A DNA stretch of 64,000 bases from Paracoccaceae bacterium. Lineage in GTDB: Bacteria; Pseudomonadota; Alphaproteobacteria; Rhodobacterales; Rhodobacteraceae. Below, piece after piece: positions 57,712 through 64,000 of this stretch. The stretch lies in the NCBI GenBank assembly GCA_958296035.1, contig OY282431.1, positions 1,305,001 to 1,369,000 on the forward strand, written 5' to 3'. How positions within the stretch are numbered: the first letter of the stretch is position 1; the number at the start of each line of letters is the position of its first letter. Below the pieces are notes generated by a model that worked only from the letters and a program-made list of their open reading frames with translations, searched no databases and had not been told where the DNA came from. The position numbers were made by a program, and so were the translations under genes.

Positions 57712-59040
57712 TCAGTTCAAACCGTGCTTTTTGTTCAGCTTCTCGATGTCGGCGTTCAGATCTGCGATGACCTGTTCTACGGGCTCATCGTTGATCAGGA
57801 ACCGGCCCAGACGCTGGCGCAGGAACGCGTTGTACTCCTCGGCCCAGACCACTTTCCACATATGCGGATGCGGTGCATTTGCGTAGAGCGTCAGCAGGCG
57901 ATCATAGTCCTCGTCGCTTGCCAGGCCCTGACGGAACGCGGCCTTGCTCTCGTCACTTTCCATGACCGACTTGTAGGCCGAAAAAAGCATAGAGTTGTTG
58001 GCCCAGCGTTGGCCGACGGCGACGTTGCCCTCGTGATCGCGATAGCCATACCAGCTCTGGAACCGGCGGGTATCTTCGTCAAGAGCGTCCGAGCGATCGC
58101 GTGAAGTGCGCAGATACATGGCCGAGTCCAGCAGTCCCCATCCTGCGCCCTCGAATCCAAGGAAGCTGGTCTTGCCGGCAACCTGCGACTGCACAGGATC
58201 GTTGAACACCGCGAGGTTGTAGGAGGCCTGCGTCGAGTACAGAAACCGGCCCGAGCCGAACGCATCGACGATCGCGGCCTCGTTGAACGACAGCACTTCC
58301 TCGTTGACCATGTCGGCATTATAGATCGCTTTCCAGTCGCGCAGCGTCTCGCCCGCAGGGCCTTCGACCGTCAGGGCCGGGGCCAGCGTCTCCGGGTCAA
58401 TCTGCGAGCCGCCGCGATTCAACACTTCCCAGATATAAGCCCAAGAGATGCCATAGAACTCGTTGAACCAATGCGGCATGTAGACGTCCTTTACGCCCTG
58501 CGCGTTCAACTCGAGCAACTGGTCGTAGAACGCATCCCAGTTCGCCGGTTGGGCGTCTTGCAGGCCGAGTTCCGCCTGTCGGTCGGTGTTGACCAACACC
58601 ATGCCGCGAACCGCAAGGAAGTAGGACAGCCCCAGGAGCTTGCCGTCATAGCTGAAAGCATAGCTGGCATTGTCGTACATGTCGTCGCGGATCGCATCGA
58701 TGTTCGGAACGTTGTCGGCAGGTGCGATCCAGCCGGCCTCGTAAAACCGCACGGCTGTCGGCGGGTTGCCGTAGATGATGTCGAGACTTTCACCGGCGAT
58801 CAGCGACTTTTCCATGAGCGACGGATAGTCGCCATGCGTGACGGTCTGATAATCGACATTGCCGCCGACGGAGGCATTGTACCGGTTGACATTGTCGTCG
58901 ACGACATCCGGCTTGTAGGGCCAACCGCGGAAAAATATCGTCTCGTCGCCCGTCGGTTCCAGCCCGGACTGAGCCAACACCGCCAGCGGCGTGGCCACCA
59001 TCGTGCTGGCAAGCAGTATTGCCAAATATATCAATTTCAT
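57712..59040 (-). CDS. Carbohydrate ABC transporter, periplasmic binding protein
   Basis: 442 residues with a signal peptide (LIYLAILLASTMVATPLAVLA). A type 1 extracellular sugar-binding protein: AGESLDIIYGNPPTAVRFYE, DGKLLGLSYFLAVRGMVLVN, and FLGFEGAGWGLLDSAMYL. The start has a very strong ribosome binding site (AAAGGAGATAT). It follows the SDR gene by about 80 bp and heads the transporter genes. The ligand is unknown. Confidence 0.9.
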   Translation of the reverse strand: MKLIYLAILLASTMVATPLAVLAQSGLEPTGDETIFFRGWPYKPDVVDDNVNRYNASVGGNVDYQTVTHGDYPSLMEKSLIAGESLDIIYGNPPTAVRFYEAGWIAPADNVPNIDAIRDDMYDNASYAFSYDGKLLGLSYFLAVRGMVLVNTDRQAELGLQDAQPANWDAFYDQLLELNAQGVKDVYMPHWFNEFYGISWAYIWEVLNRGGSQIDPETLAPALTVEGPAGETLRDWKAIYNADMVNEEVLSFNEAAIVDAFGSGRFLYSTQASYNLAVFNDPVQSQVAGKTSFLGFEGAGWGLLDSAMYLRTSRDRSDALDEDTRRFQSWYGYRDHEGNVAVGQRWANNSMLFSAYKSVMESDESKAAFRQGLASDEDYDRLLTLYANAPHPHMWKVVWAEEYNAFLRQRLGRFLINDEPVEQVIADLNADIEKLNKKHGLN

Positions 59041-59118
59041 GAATATCTCCTTTCAAGTTCATGATTTCGTGATTGTGGATTCGCCGGGGTTTCGGGTCGC
59101 AGTTCGAGCCCCGGCAAC

Positions 59119-59889
59119 TCATCCCATATAGACGCCCCCCGTGACATTCACGCCCTGGCCGGTCATGAACCGGGCTTGTTCCGACGCCAGAAACGTCACC
59201 ACGTCCGCGACATCCTCTGGTGTTTCCAGCCGCCCGAGAGCGGTCTGGGCCACGTAAGAGGCCCGAACCCCGTCCGGCGTCATTCCGGTCAACTCCGCCT
59301 CCCAGGCGATCTCGCGTTCCAGCATCGGCGTCGTGACGAATCCCGGGCAGACGGCGTTAACGCGAATGCCATCTCGCCCGTGTTCGCGTGCGAGAGCCTG
59401 GGTCCAGCCCAGCACGGCGAACTTGCTCGCGGAATAGTGTGCTAGCAGAGGCGCGCCGACCTTTGCCGCAAGCGAGGCCGTGTTCACGATGACACCACCA
59501 TCGCCCTGTTTCAGAAACTGCCGCACCGCCGCACGGTTGGTTAGAAACACTCCCTTGGCATTGACGTCGAAGTTGAAGTCCCAGTCTGCGAGTTCCAGAT
59601 TGATGGCCCGCTGCATGCTGGACACCCCAGCATTTGCATGCAGAACGTCGATCCGACCCGCTTCGGCAAGAGCCAAGGCGAAGCCTTGCTCTACCGAGCT
59701 TTCGTCCGTGACGTCCATGGCCACTGGGAACGCATCGCCCCCAAGCGCGTCAGCGGCTGCTTCCGCCTTGTTCAGTGTTGTGTCGGAGACGATGATTCGG
59801 TCGCCTATTTCGAGAAAGGCGCGAGCGCTGGCAAGTCCGATACCGCTGCCAGACCCCGTGACGAGTGTCACCCTGTTCACTTTCCGCAT
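59119..59889 (-). CDS. Short-chain dehydrogenase/reductase (SDR)
   Basis: 256 residues. NAD(P)-binding TGSGSGIGLASARAF, an acidic residue after beta-2 (IIVSDTT) that favours NAD+, DVLHANAGVS, catalytic Ser in NTASLAAKVGA, YSASK (Tyr-x3-Lys), and VNAVCPGFVTTPM. Classical 250-residue SDR, probably oxidising a sugar, polyol or their derivative. First gene of the minus arm, divergent from the deoR-type regulator. Confidence 0.92.
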   Translation of the reverse strand: MRKVNRVTLVTGSGSGIGLASARAFLEIGDRIIVSDTTLNKAEAAADALGGDAFPVAMDVTDESSVEQGFALALAEAGRIDVLHANAGVSSMQRAINLELADWDFNFDVNAKGVFLTNRAAVRQFLKQGDGGVIVNTASLAAKVGAPLLAHYSASKFAVLGWTQALAREHGRDGIRVNAVCPGFVTTPMLEREIAWEAELTGMTPDGVRASYVAQTALGRLETPEDVADVVTFLASEQARFMTGQGVNVTGGVYMG

Positions 59890-60053
59890 ATCATGTTCTT
59901 CATACTCTGCGACGTTCGAGTGCCCACACTAATAGCACATCAAAGAACACACAGCAACATTATACAACAAACTTTATTATTTCACTGATCGCATTGGGTT
60001 GATTCTCTCCACTTGCGCGCATAAACATACAGACACGCACACGGAGGCGTAGA
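59890..60053 (+). promoter_or_regulatory. Divergent regulatory region between SDR and DeoR-type genes
   Basis: 164 bp, visibly A/T-rich (CAACATTATACAACAAACTT) in an otherwise G/C-rich island. Both arms must be transcribed outward from here, and the DeoR-type protein is the obvious regulator. No specific operator was identified. Confidence 0.55.
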
Positions 60054-60848
60054 ATGAAAACTGGCACCAAGCTTCAGGCGATCCAGCGGCAGGAGCTCGT
60101 CTTGGAGGCGCTGAATAAAACCGGTATCGTATCGGTTCCGGACATTGCGGTCGAATGCGGTGTCTCGGATATGACTGTGCGCCGCGATCTGGACCGCTTG
60201 GCCAAGCTCGGCCAGATCAAGCGCACACACGGCGGCGCTGTCAGCCTGAACCGCAAGAAACGTGCAACTGCAGTGGATCTGGTGGAGCCGCACATCGGCG
60301 CGCGCACCGGCCGGGATCGCGAGGCGAAGATCGCGATCGCCAGGGCGGCGGCCGACCTGGTCAGCACCGGCCAGGCAATCGCGCTGGATATCGGTTCGAC
60401 AACATTCGAACTGGCGGCCGTGCTGTCCGGCATGACGCTTAGCGTCTACACCACCAGCCTCCGTATCGCCTCCTACCTCAGCGAAAAGCGGCCCAGCGTG
60501 TATCTGCCCGGCGGGCAGATACACGGGTCCGAACCATCGGTCGTCGGACCGCTGGCGGTCAAACATTTCGACCAGCTTCACTTCGACATTGCCTTTATCG
60601 GTGTCTCCGGCGTGTCGGAATCCGGATTCTACGACTATTCCCTGGAGGATACTGAGATCAAACGCGCCCTGATCGAGGGCTCGCAGAAAACGGTCGTGTT
60701 GATCGACAGCTCGAAGTTCGGCCGCATGTCGGTGGCGCGAGTCTGCGAGCTTCGCGAGGTCGATCTTGTCATCTCGAACGACGCTCCGGGTCCGAACCTT
60801 CAAGTCGTGTTCGACACAGCCGGCGTCGAAATCCTGATTGCAAACTGA
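60054..60848 (+). CDS. DeoR-family transcriptional regulator
   Basis: 264 residues. N-terminal winged helix (RQELVLEALNKTGIVSVPDI, CGVSDMTVRRDLDRL, RTHGGAV), then the sugar-phosphate-sensing DeoR C-terminal domain with IALDIGSTTFELAAVLSG, VYTTSLRIASYLSE, YLPGGQIHGSEPSVVGP and VLIDSSKFGRMSV. Such regulators usually repress catabolic operons until a phosphorylated sugar binds. It starts the plus arm and is followed by the BtpA and kinase genes. Confidence 0.93.
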   Translation: MKTGTKLQAIQRQELVLEALNKTGIVSVPDIAVECGVSDMTVRRDLDRLAKLGQIKRTHGGAVSLNRKKRATAVDLVEPHIGARTGRDREAKIAIARAAADLVSTGQAIALDIGSTTFELAAVLSGMTLSVYTTSLRIASYLSEKRPSVYLPGGQIHGSEPSVVGPLAVKHFDQLHFDIAFIGVSGVSESGFYDYSLEDTEIKRALIEGSQKTVVLIDSSKFGRMSVARVCELREVDLVISNDAPGPNLQVVFDTAGVEILIAN

Positions 60849-60876
60849 ACAAGCGATCTCAAGGAAAGGACACAGC

Positions 60877-61677
60877 GTGGAATTCGACTTCCTAAAGGAA
60901 AGAAATGTCGTCATCTCGATGGCGCACATCGGTGCAATGCCGGGCTCGCCGCTCTATGATACGGACGGTGGTATGGACAAGCTGGTCAACGACGTGATCA
61001 GCGACATCGAAAAGCTTCAGGCGGGCGGCGTCAATGCGATCATGTTCGGCAACGAGAATGACAGACCTTATTTGCTCGAGGCGACGCCCGAGAGCATCGC
61101 AATGATGACCGCAGTCGTGACGGCCGCAAAGCAGGCGCTGACAGTGCCTTTCGGTGTGAACTATCTGTGGGACCCGACCGCATCAGTCGCGATCGGTGCA
61201 GCCACCGGCGCATCCTTCGTGCGCGAAATCTTCACCGGCGTCTTCGCCTCGGACATGGGTATCTGGGCACCCAACTGCGCCAGGCCCTCGCGGATGCGGC
61301 GCAATCTCGACCGCGGCGACATGAAACTGTTCTTTAACATCAACGCCGAATTCGCCCATTCGCTGGACCAGCGCGAGATCGGGCTGCGGGCCAAAAGCGC
61401 GGTCTTTTCCTCTCTGGCAGATGCCATCCTGGTGTCTGGCCCGATCACCGGCCAGCCCTCCGACGGCGCTGACCTGCGCAGGGTGGCCGAGGCCATCGAC
61501 GGCGCGGTGCCGGTCTTTGCCAATACCGGCGTCAACATCGACAACGTAGGCGACGTCATGTCGGTGGCCTCGGGTTGCATCGTCGGCACCCATTTCAAGT
61601 TCGATGGCGACACCTGGAACCAAGTCGATGGCGACCGTGTCAAGCGATTCATGGACGTGGTGAACGGGCTTGAATAA
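60877..61677 (+). CDS. BtpA/SgcQ-family TIM-barrel protein
   Basis: 266 residues from GTG 60877 (AAGGAAAGGACAC upstream). The family marks are VISMAHIGAMPGSPLYD, GVNAIMFGNENDRPY, FGVNYLWDPTASVAIGAATG, FVREIFTGVFASDMGIW, FANTGVNIDNVGDVMSVASG and GCIVGTHFKFDG. Barrels of this family occur in sugar operons such as sgc of E. coli; the reaction is not firmly known. Its place before an FGGY kinase suggests it acts on a sugar or a glycoside. Confidence 0.88.
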   Translation: MEFDFLKERNVVISMAHIGAMPGSPLYDTDGGMDKLVNDVISDIEKLQAGGVNAIMFGNENDRPYLLEATPESIAMMTAVVTAAKQALTVPFGVNYLWDPTASVAIGAATGASFVREIFTGVFASDMGIWAPNCARPSRMRRNLDRGDMKLFFNINAEFAHSLDQREIGLRAKSAVFSSLADAILVSGPITGQPSDGADLRRVAEAIDGAVPVFANTGVNIDNVGDVMSVASGCIVGTHFKFDGDTWNQVDGDRVKRFMDVVNGLE

Positions 61678-61680
61678 GAC

Positions 61681-63189
61681 ATGGATTGCGTCCTCGGTCT
61701 AGATATCGGAACCACCTCCACAATCGGAATTCTCATCGCCCTGCCCAACAGGGTGCTGGCGCAGGCCATGCGCCCGGTTACCTTTTACGCGCCCGAACCC
61801 GGCTGGGCCGAGGAGGACCCCGAGGAGTGGTGGCGGAATGTCACTGACCTTGTGCCAGAGTTGATGGGTCAGGCAGGCATATCCGCTGCCGAAATCAAGG
61901 GCGTCGGCGTGACCGGCATGCTGCCGGCGCTTGTGATCCTGGGCCGCGATGACGCGCTTTTGCGCCCGTCGATCCAGCAAAGCGACGGGCGTTGCGGCGC
62001 CGAGGTCGAAGAGCTAGCAAAGGAGTTGGACCAGGATGCGTTCACCCGGCAAGCAGGGAACGGAATAAACCAGCAGCTTATCGCCCCGAAACTGCGTTGG
62101 ATCGAGCGCCACGAGCCGGATGTGTTCGCGCGGATCGGCACCGTCTTCGGCTCTTACGACTTTGTCAACTGGAAACTGACAGGCCGCAAGGCGGTCGAGC
62201 AGAACTGGGCGCTGGAGGCGGGTTTCGTCGATCTGGCAACTGGCAATCTATCGGAGGACCTGATCCTGCTGGGCCATATCGCCCCGGAAACGGTGCCACC
62301 GAAAATCGCGTCCCACACCGTTTTGGGCGCAGTCACCGCGGGAGCGTCCGCTGCCACTGGACTTGCCCAGGCCACGCCTGTCGTCGGCGGTGCGGCCGAT
62401 CACATCGCCTCGGGATTTGCCGCCGGGATCAACCGACCGGGCGATGTGTTGCTGAAATTCGGCGGCTCGGCAGACATCCTGATCGCCACGCAAGTGGCCT
62501 GCCCCGACCCACGCATGTTTCTTGACTATCACCTGATACCCGGCCTTTACATGCCCAACGGTTGCATGGCATCGGGCGGCACGGCACTGAACTGGTTCGT
62601 CGAGAAATTCGCACAGGGAGAGCATCATGCCGCCTGTGCCGCCGGGCTAACGCTGCACCAGCATCTCGACCAGATCGCAGCCGAGACCGTGCCCGGCGCC
62701 GACGGCGTGCAAATCATCCCATATTTCCTAGGCGAAAAGACCCCGATCCACGATCCGCAGGCGCGCGCCATCATCCATGGGCTCAGCCTCAACCACGACT
62801 TGTGCCACATATGGCGGGCCCTGCTGGAAGGCTTCGCCTATGCCTTCCGCCACCATATCGAGGTGCTGGGTGACATGAAGCATCCGACAACACGTTACGT
62901 GGCATCGGACGGCGGGTCGAAGTCGCGGATCTGGATGCAAATTTGCGCCGACGTGCTCCAAAGCCCGGTGCAGCTGCTCGAAGGCCATCCTGGTTCCTGC
63001 CTCGGCGCCGCCATGATGGCGATGATCGGCAGCGGCCTGTCGCAGGACTGGAACGTCGTCGACAACTATGTCGCCTATGGCGACCGTGTCGAGCCGCGGG
63101 GCGAGTTTGCCTCGTTTTACGACCGGGGCTATCGGCGGTTTCGCGACACCTATGAAACGCTTGCCGCGTCAGGGTGGCAAACGCCATGA
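61681..63189 (+). CDS. FGGY-family carbohydrate kinase
   Basis: 502 residues. The N-terminal actin-like domain has LGLDIGTTSTIGILIALPN and GWAEEDPEEWWRNVTDLVPE; the substrate-proximal region GVTGMLPALVILGRDD and SIQQSDGRCGAEVEEL; the C-terminal domain LLKFGGSADILIA and RYVASDGGSKSRIWMQICAD. Resembles xylulokinase-type enzymes, phosphorylating a pentulose, polyol or related sugar. Its stop overlaps the HAD start (ATGA). Confidence 0.92.
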   Translation: MDCVLGLDIGTTSTIGILIALPNRVLAQAMRPVTFYAPEPGWAEEDPEEWWRNVTDLVPELMGQAGISAAEIKGVGVTGMLPALVILGRDDALLRPSIQQSDGRCGAEVEELAKELDQDAFTRQAGNGINQQLIAPKLRWIERHEPDVFARIGTVFGSYDFVNWKLTGRKAVEQNWALEAGFVDLATGNLSEDLILLGHIAPETVPPKIASHTVLGAVTAGASAATGLAQATPVVGGAADHIASGFAAGINRPGDVLLKFGGSADILIATQVACPDPRMFLDYHLIPGLYMPNGCMASGGTALNWFVEKFAQGEHHAACAAGLTLHQHLDQIAAETVPGADGVQIIPYFLGEKTPIHDPQARAIIHGLSLNHDLCHIWRALLEGFAYAFRHHIEVLGDMKHPTTRYVASDGGSKSRIWMQICADVLQSPVQLLEGHPGSCLGAAMMAMIGSGLSQDWNVVDNYVAYGDRVEPRGEFASFYDRGYRRFRDTYETLAASGWQTP

Positions 63190-63452
63190 CCATCGAAGCT
63201 GTCCTCTGGGATGACGATGTGGCGCAAGGCAAGCCGCACCCCGAGCTCTATCGGGCCGCGCTCGTCCGGCTGGACCTGGCACCAGACCGCACACTGGCCA
63301 TCGAGGACAGCCTTACCGGCATCCTCAGCGCCCGTGCCGCCGGAATTTGTACGGTCAGCTACTGCAATCCCGACCTGCCTGCCGACGCCGCTATCAGCGA
63401 GCTGGACGAAGTCATGGAGCTTGTGTCACGAGAGCCCGCTTTGGATGTATAA
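63186..63452 (+). pseudogene. HAD-superfamily phosphatase with internal deletion
   Basis: 88 residues: MTIEAVLWD, the normal start of a HAD phosphatase just before DxDGT, is joined directly to DDVAQGKPHPELYRAALVRL, the motif III Lys region, then RTLAIEDSLTGILSARAAGI with motif IV. Motif I and the whole cap domain, some 130-150 residues, are absent while the frame is preserved. The family catalytic Asp pair is therefore missing. It overlaps both neighbours, so the gene order of the operon survived the deletion. Confidence 0.75.
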
Positions 63453-63789
63453 GATCGACCCGGTCAAGGACCTGCCACTCGCCGAAGAGTTCCGCAAGAC
63501 ACCAGTGGGCCACCACAGCCCGAACCTGATGCGGGTGTTGAACCTCCTGCGCTATGACCCCTCCGGCTACCAGATCGTGCTGGTCACACTGGTGCCTTTT
63601 AAGGAATGGATCTTGGGCACGATGCCGCCCGACCGCGACGAGCCCATCGTGTTGCACTCGGAAGGAGAGCTCTTCACCACTCGCGAAGACGCCGAATGGG
63701 CTGTGTTCTGCACCCGCTGGCGCGCCCATACCGGCCACGCCATCAGCACGACGCGCGACGTGCCGCTCCTGGAAGACAGCGAATGCTGA
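63445..63789 (+). CDS. N,N-dimethylformamidase small (alpha) subunit-like protein
   Basis: 114 residues from ATG 63445, overlapping the HAD gene by 8 bp. The segment GHHSPNLMRVLNLLRYDPSG and the following YQIVLVTLVPFKEW, then FTTREDAEWAVFCTRW, resemble the alpha subunit of N,N-dimethylformamidase (HPSPYLQRVHNYFR... and an EEA.HAVF segment in my memory of that protein). The identification gains weight from the next gene. It would form part of an alpha/beta amidohydrolase. Confidence 0.65.
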   Translation: MYKIDPVKDLPLAEEFRKTPVGHHSPNLMRVLNLLRYDPSGYQIVLVTLVPFKEWILGTMPPDRDEPIVLHSEGELFTTREDAEWAVFCTRWRAHTGHAISTTRDVPLLEDSEC

Positions 63790-64000
63790 AACTGCTTGGA
63801 TACCCTGATCGCTACTCAGCCGCGCCGGGGGAGAGTGTCACGTTCCACGTCTCCGCAGAGGAGAACCAGAGCTATGAAGCCAGCCTCGTCCGGGTAATCT
63901 GCGGCGACTGCAACCCCGACGGGCCGGGCCTGAAGTTCGAGAGCATCCCGAGCGCGATCGACGGCGTCTATGACGGCGCGCGACAGGTGACGAACGGTAA
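63783..64000 (+). CDS. N,N-dimethylformamidase large (beta) subunit-like protein (partial, 3' end outside window)
   Basis: The first 72 codons of a gene that runs off the window. MLKLLGYPDRYSAAPGESVT followed by SLVRVICGDCNPDGPGLKFE matches the N-terminal domain of DMFase-type large subunits (GYSDRLSVAPG..., LVRL..GD.NP.GPGF). The known enzyme hydrolyses N-substituted formamides using an Fe centre; whether this homologue does so cannot be told from the fragment. It overlaps the small-subunit gene by 7 bp. Confidence 0.7.
   Translation, partial: MLKLLGYPDRYSAAPGESVTFHVSAEENQSYEASLVRVICGDCNPDGPGLKFESIPSAIDGVYDGARQVTNG

Noticed and set aside
1-64000. CRISPR arrays or rRNA genes
   Set aside because: No regularly spaced direct repeats and no rRNA signature sequences were seen.

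Overview
The window is from an alphaproteobacterial chromosome. The supporting evidence is the secY-adk-rpsM-rpsK-rpoA-rplQ gene order, an ATP synthase F0 operon with both b' and b subunits and no F1 genes beside it, an Aap-type general amino acid transporter, an ATP12 chaperone next to crcB/rluC, and an ffh-chorismate mutase-rpsP-rimM-trmD-rplS-rpmE block. Housekeeping genes are intact, but they are separated by unusually long stretches of decayed DNA: broken transposases, gene fragments and in-frame stops. This suggests a genome with past IS expansion and weak selection against debris. I cannot assign a genus.

Layout. 1-7190: the end of the S10 operon and the spc operon (rplP to secY) and adk. 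7191-14647: a 7.46-kb interruption between adk and rpsM. It carries a class II aldolase/adducin-like gene, IS remnants (one recognisable as IS1595-type) and a GMP reductase gene on the minus strand. 14648-17021: the alpha operon (rpsM, rpsK, rpoA, rplQ). 17564-20641: crcB, rluC, an ATP12 chaperone gene and S-formylglutathione hydrolase. 20896-25408: aapJQMP. 25420-31333 (minus): rpmH-rnpA-yidD-yidC-engB, argB, a ferredoxin-like gene and sixA. 32432-36262: a TVP38 membrane protein, a disulfide-reductase-like flavoprotein and an orphan histidine kinase. 36370: tRNA-Arg. 36899-41518 (minus): ffh to rpmE.

41519-47596 is a second graveyard. It holds two diverged, oppositely oriented copies of one DDE transposase and a PD-(D/E)XK nuclease gene interrupted by a single TGA. 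Then come an EamA transporter (47597), the F0 operon atpI-B-E-F'-F (48682-51237) and an acyl-CoA synthetase (52076).

From about 54.6 kb to the end lies what looks like a transferred catabolic island, bordered on its left by a 90-bp inverted repeat and an IS-end-like element. One arm (minus) encodes an SDR dehydrogenase and a carbohydrate-type ABC transporter. The divergent arm (plus) encodes a DeoR regulator, a BtpA/SgcQ-family barrel protein, an FGGY sugar kinase, an internally deleted HAD phosphatase and the two subunits of an N,N-dimethylformamidase-like amidohydrolase (the large one cut by the window end). The predicted logic is uptake, phosphorylation, oxidation and amide hydrolysis of an unknown sugar-like compound. 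This is the best candidate here for an undescribed pathway, though two of its genes show lesions (an A8 frameshift in a permease and the HAD deletion).
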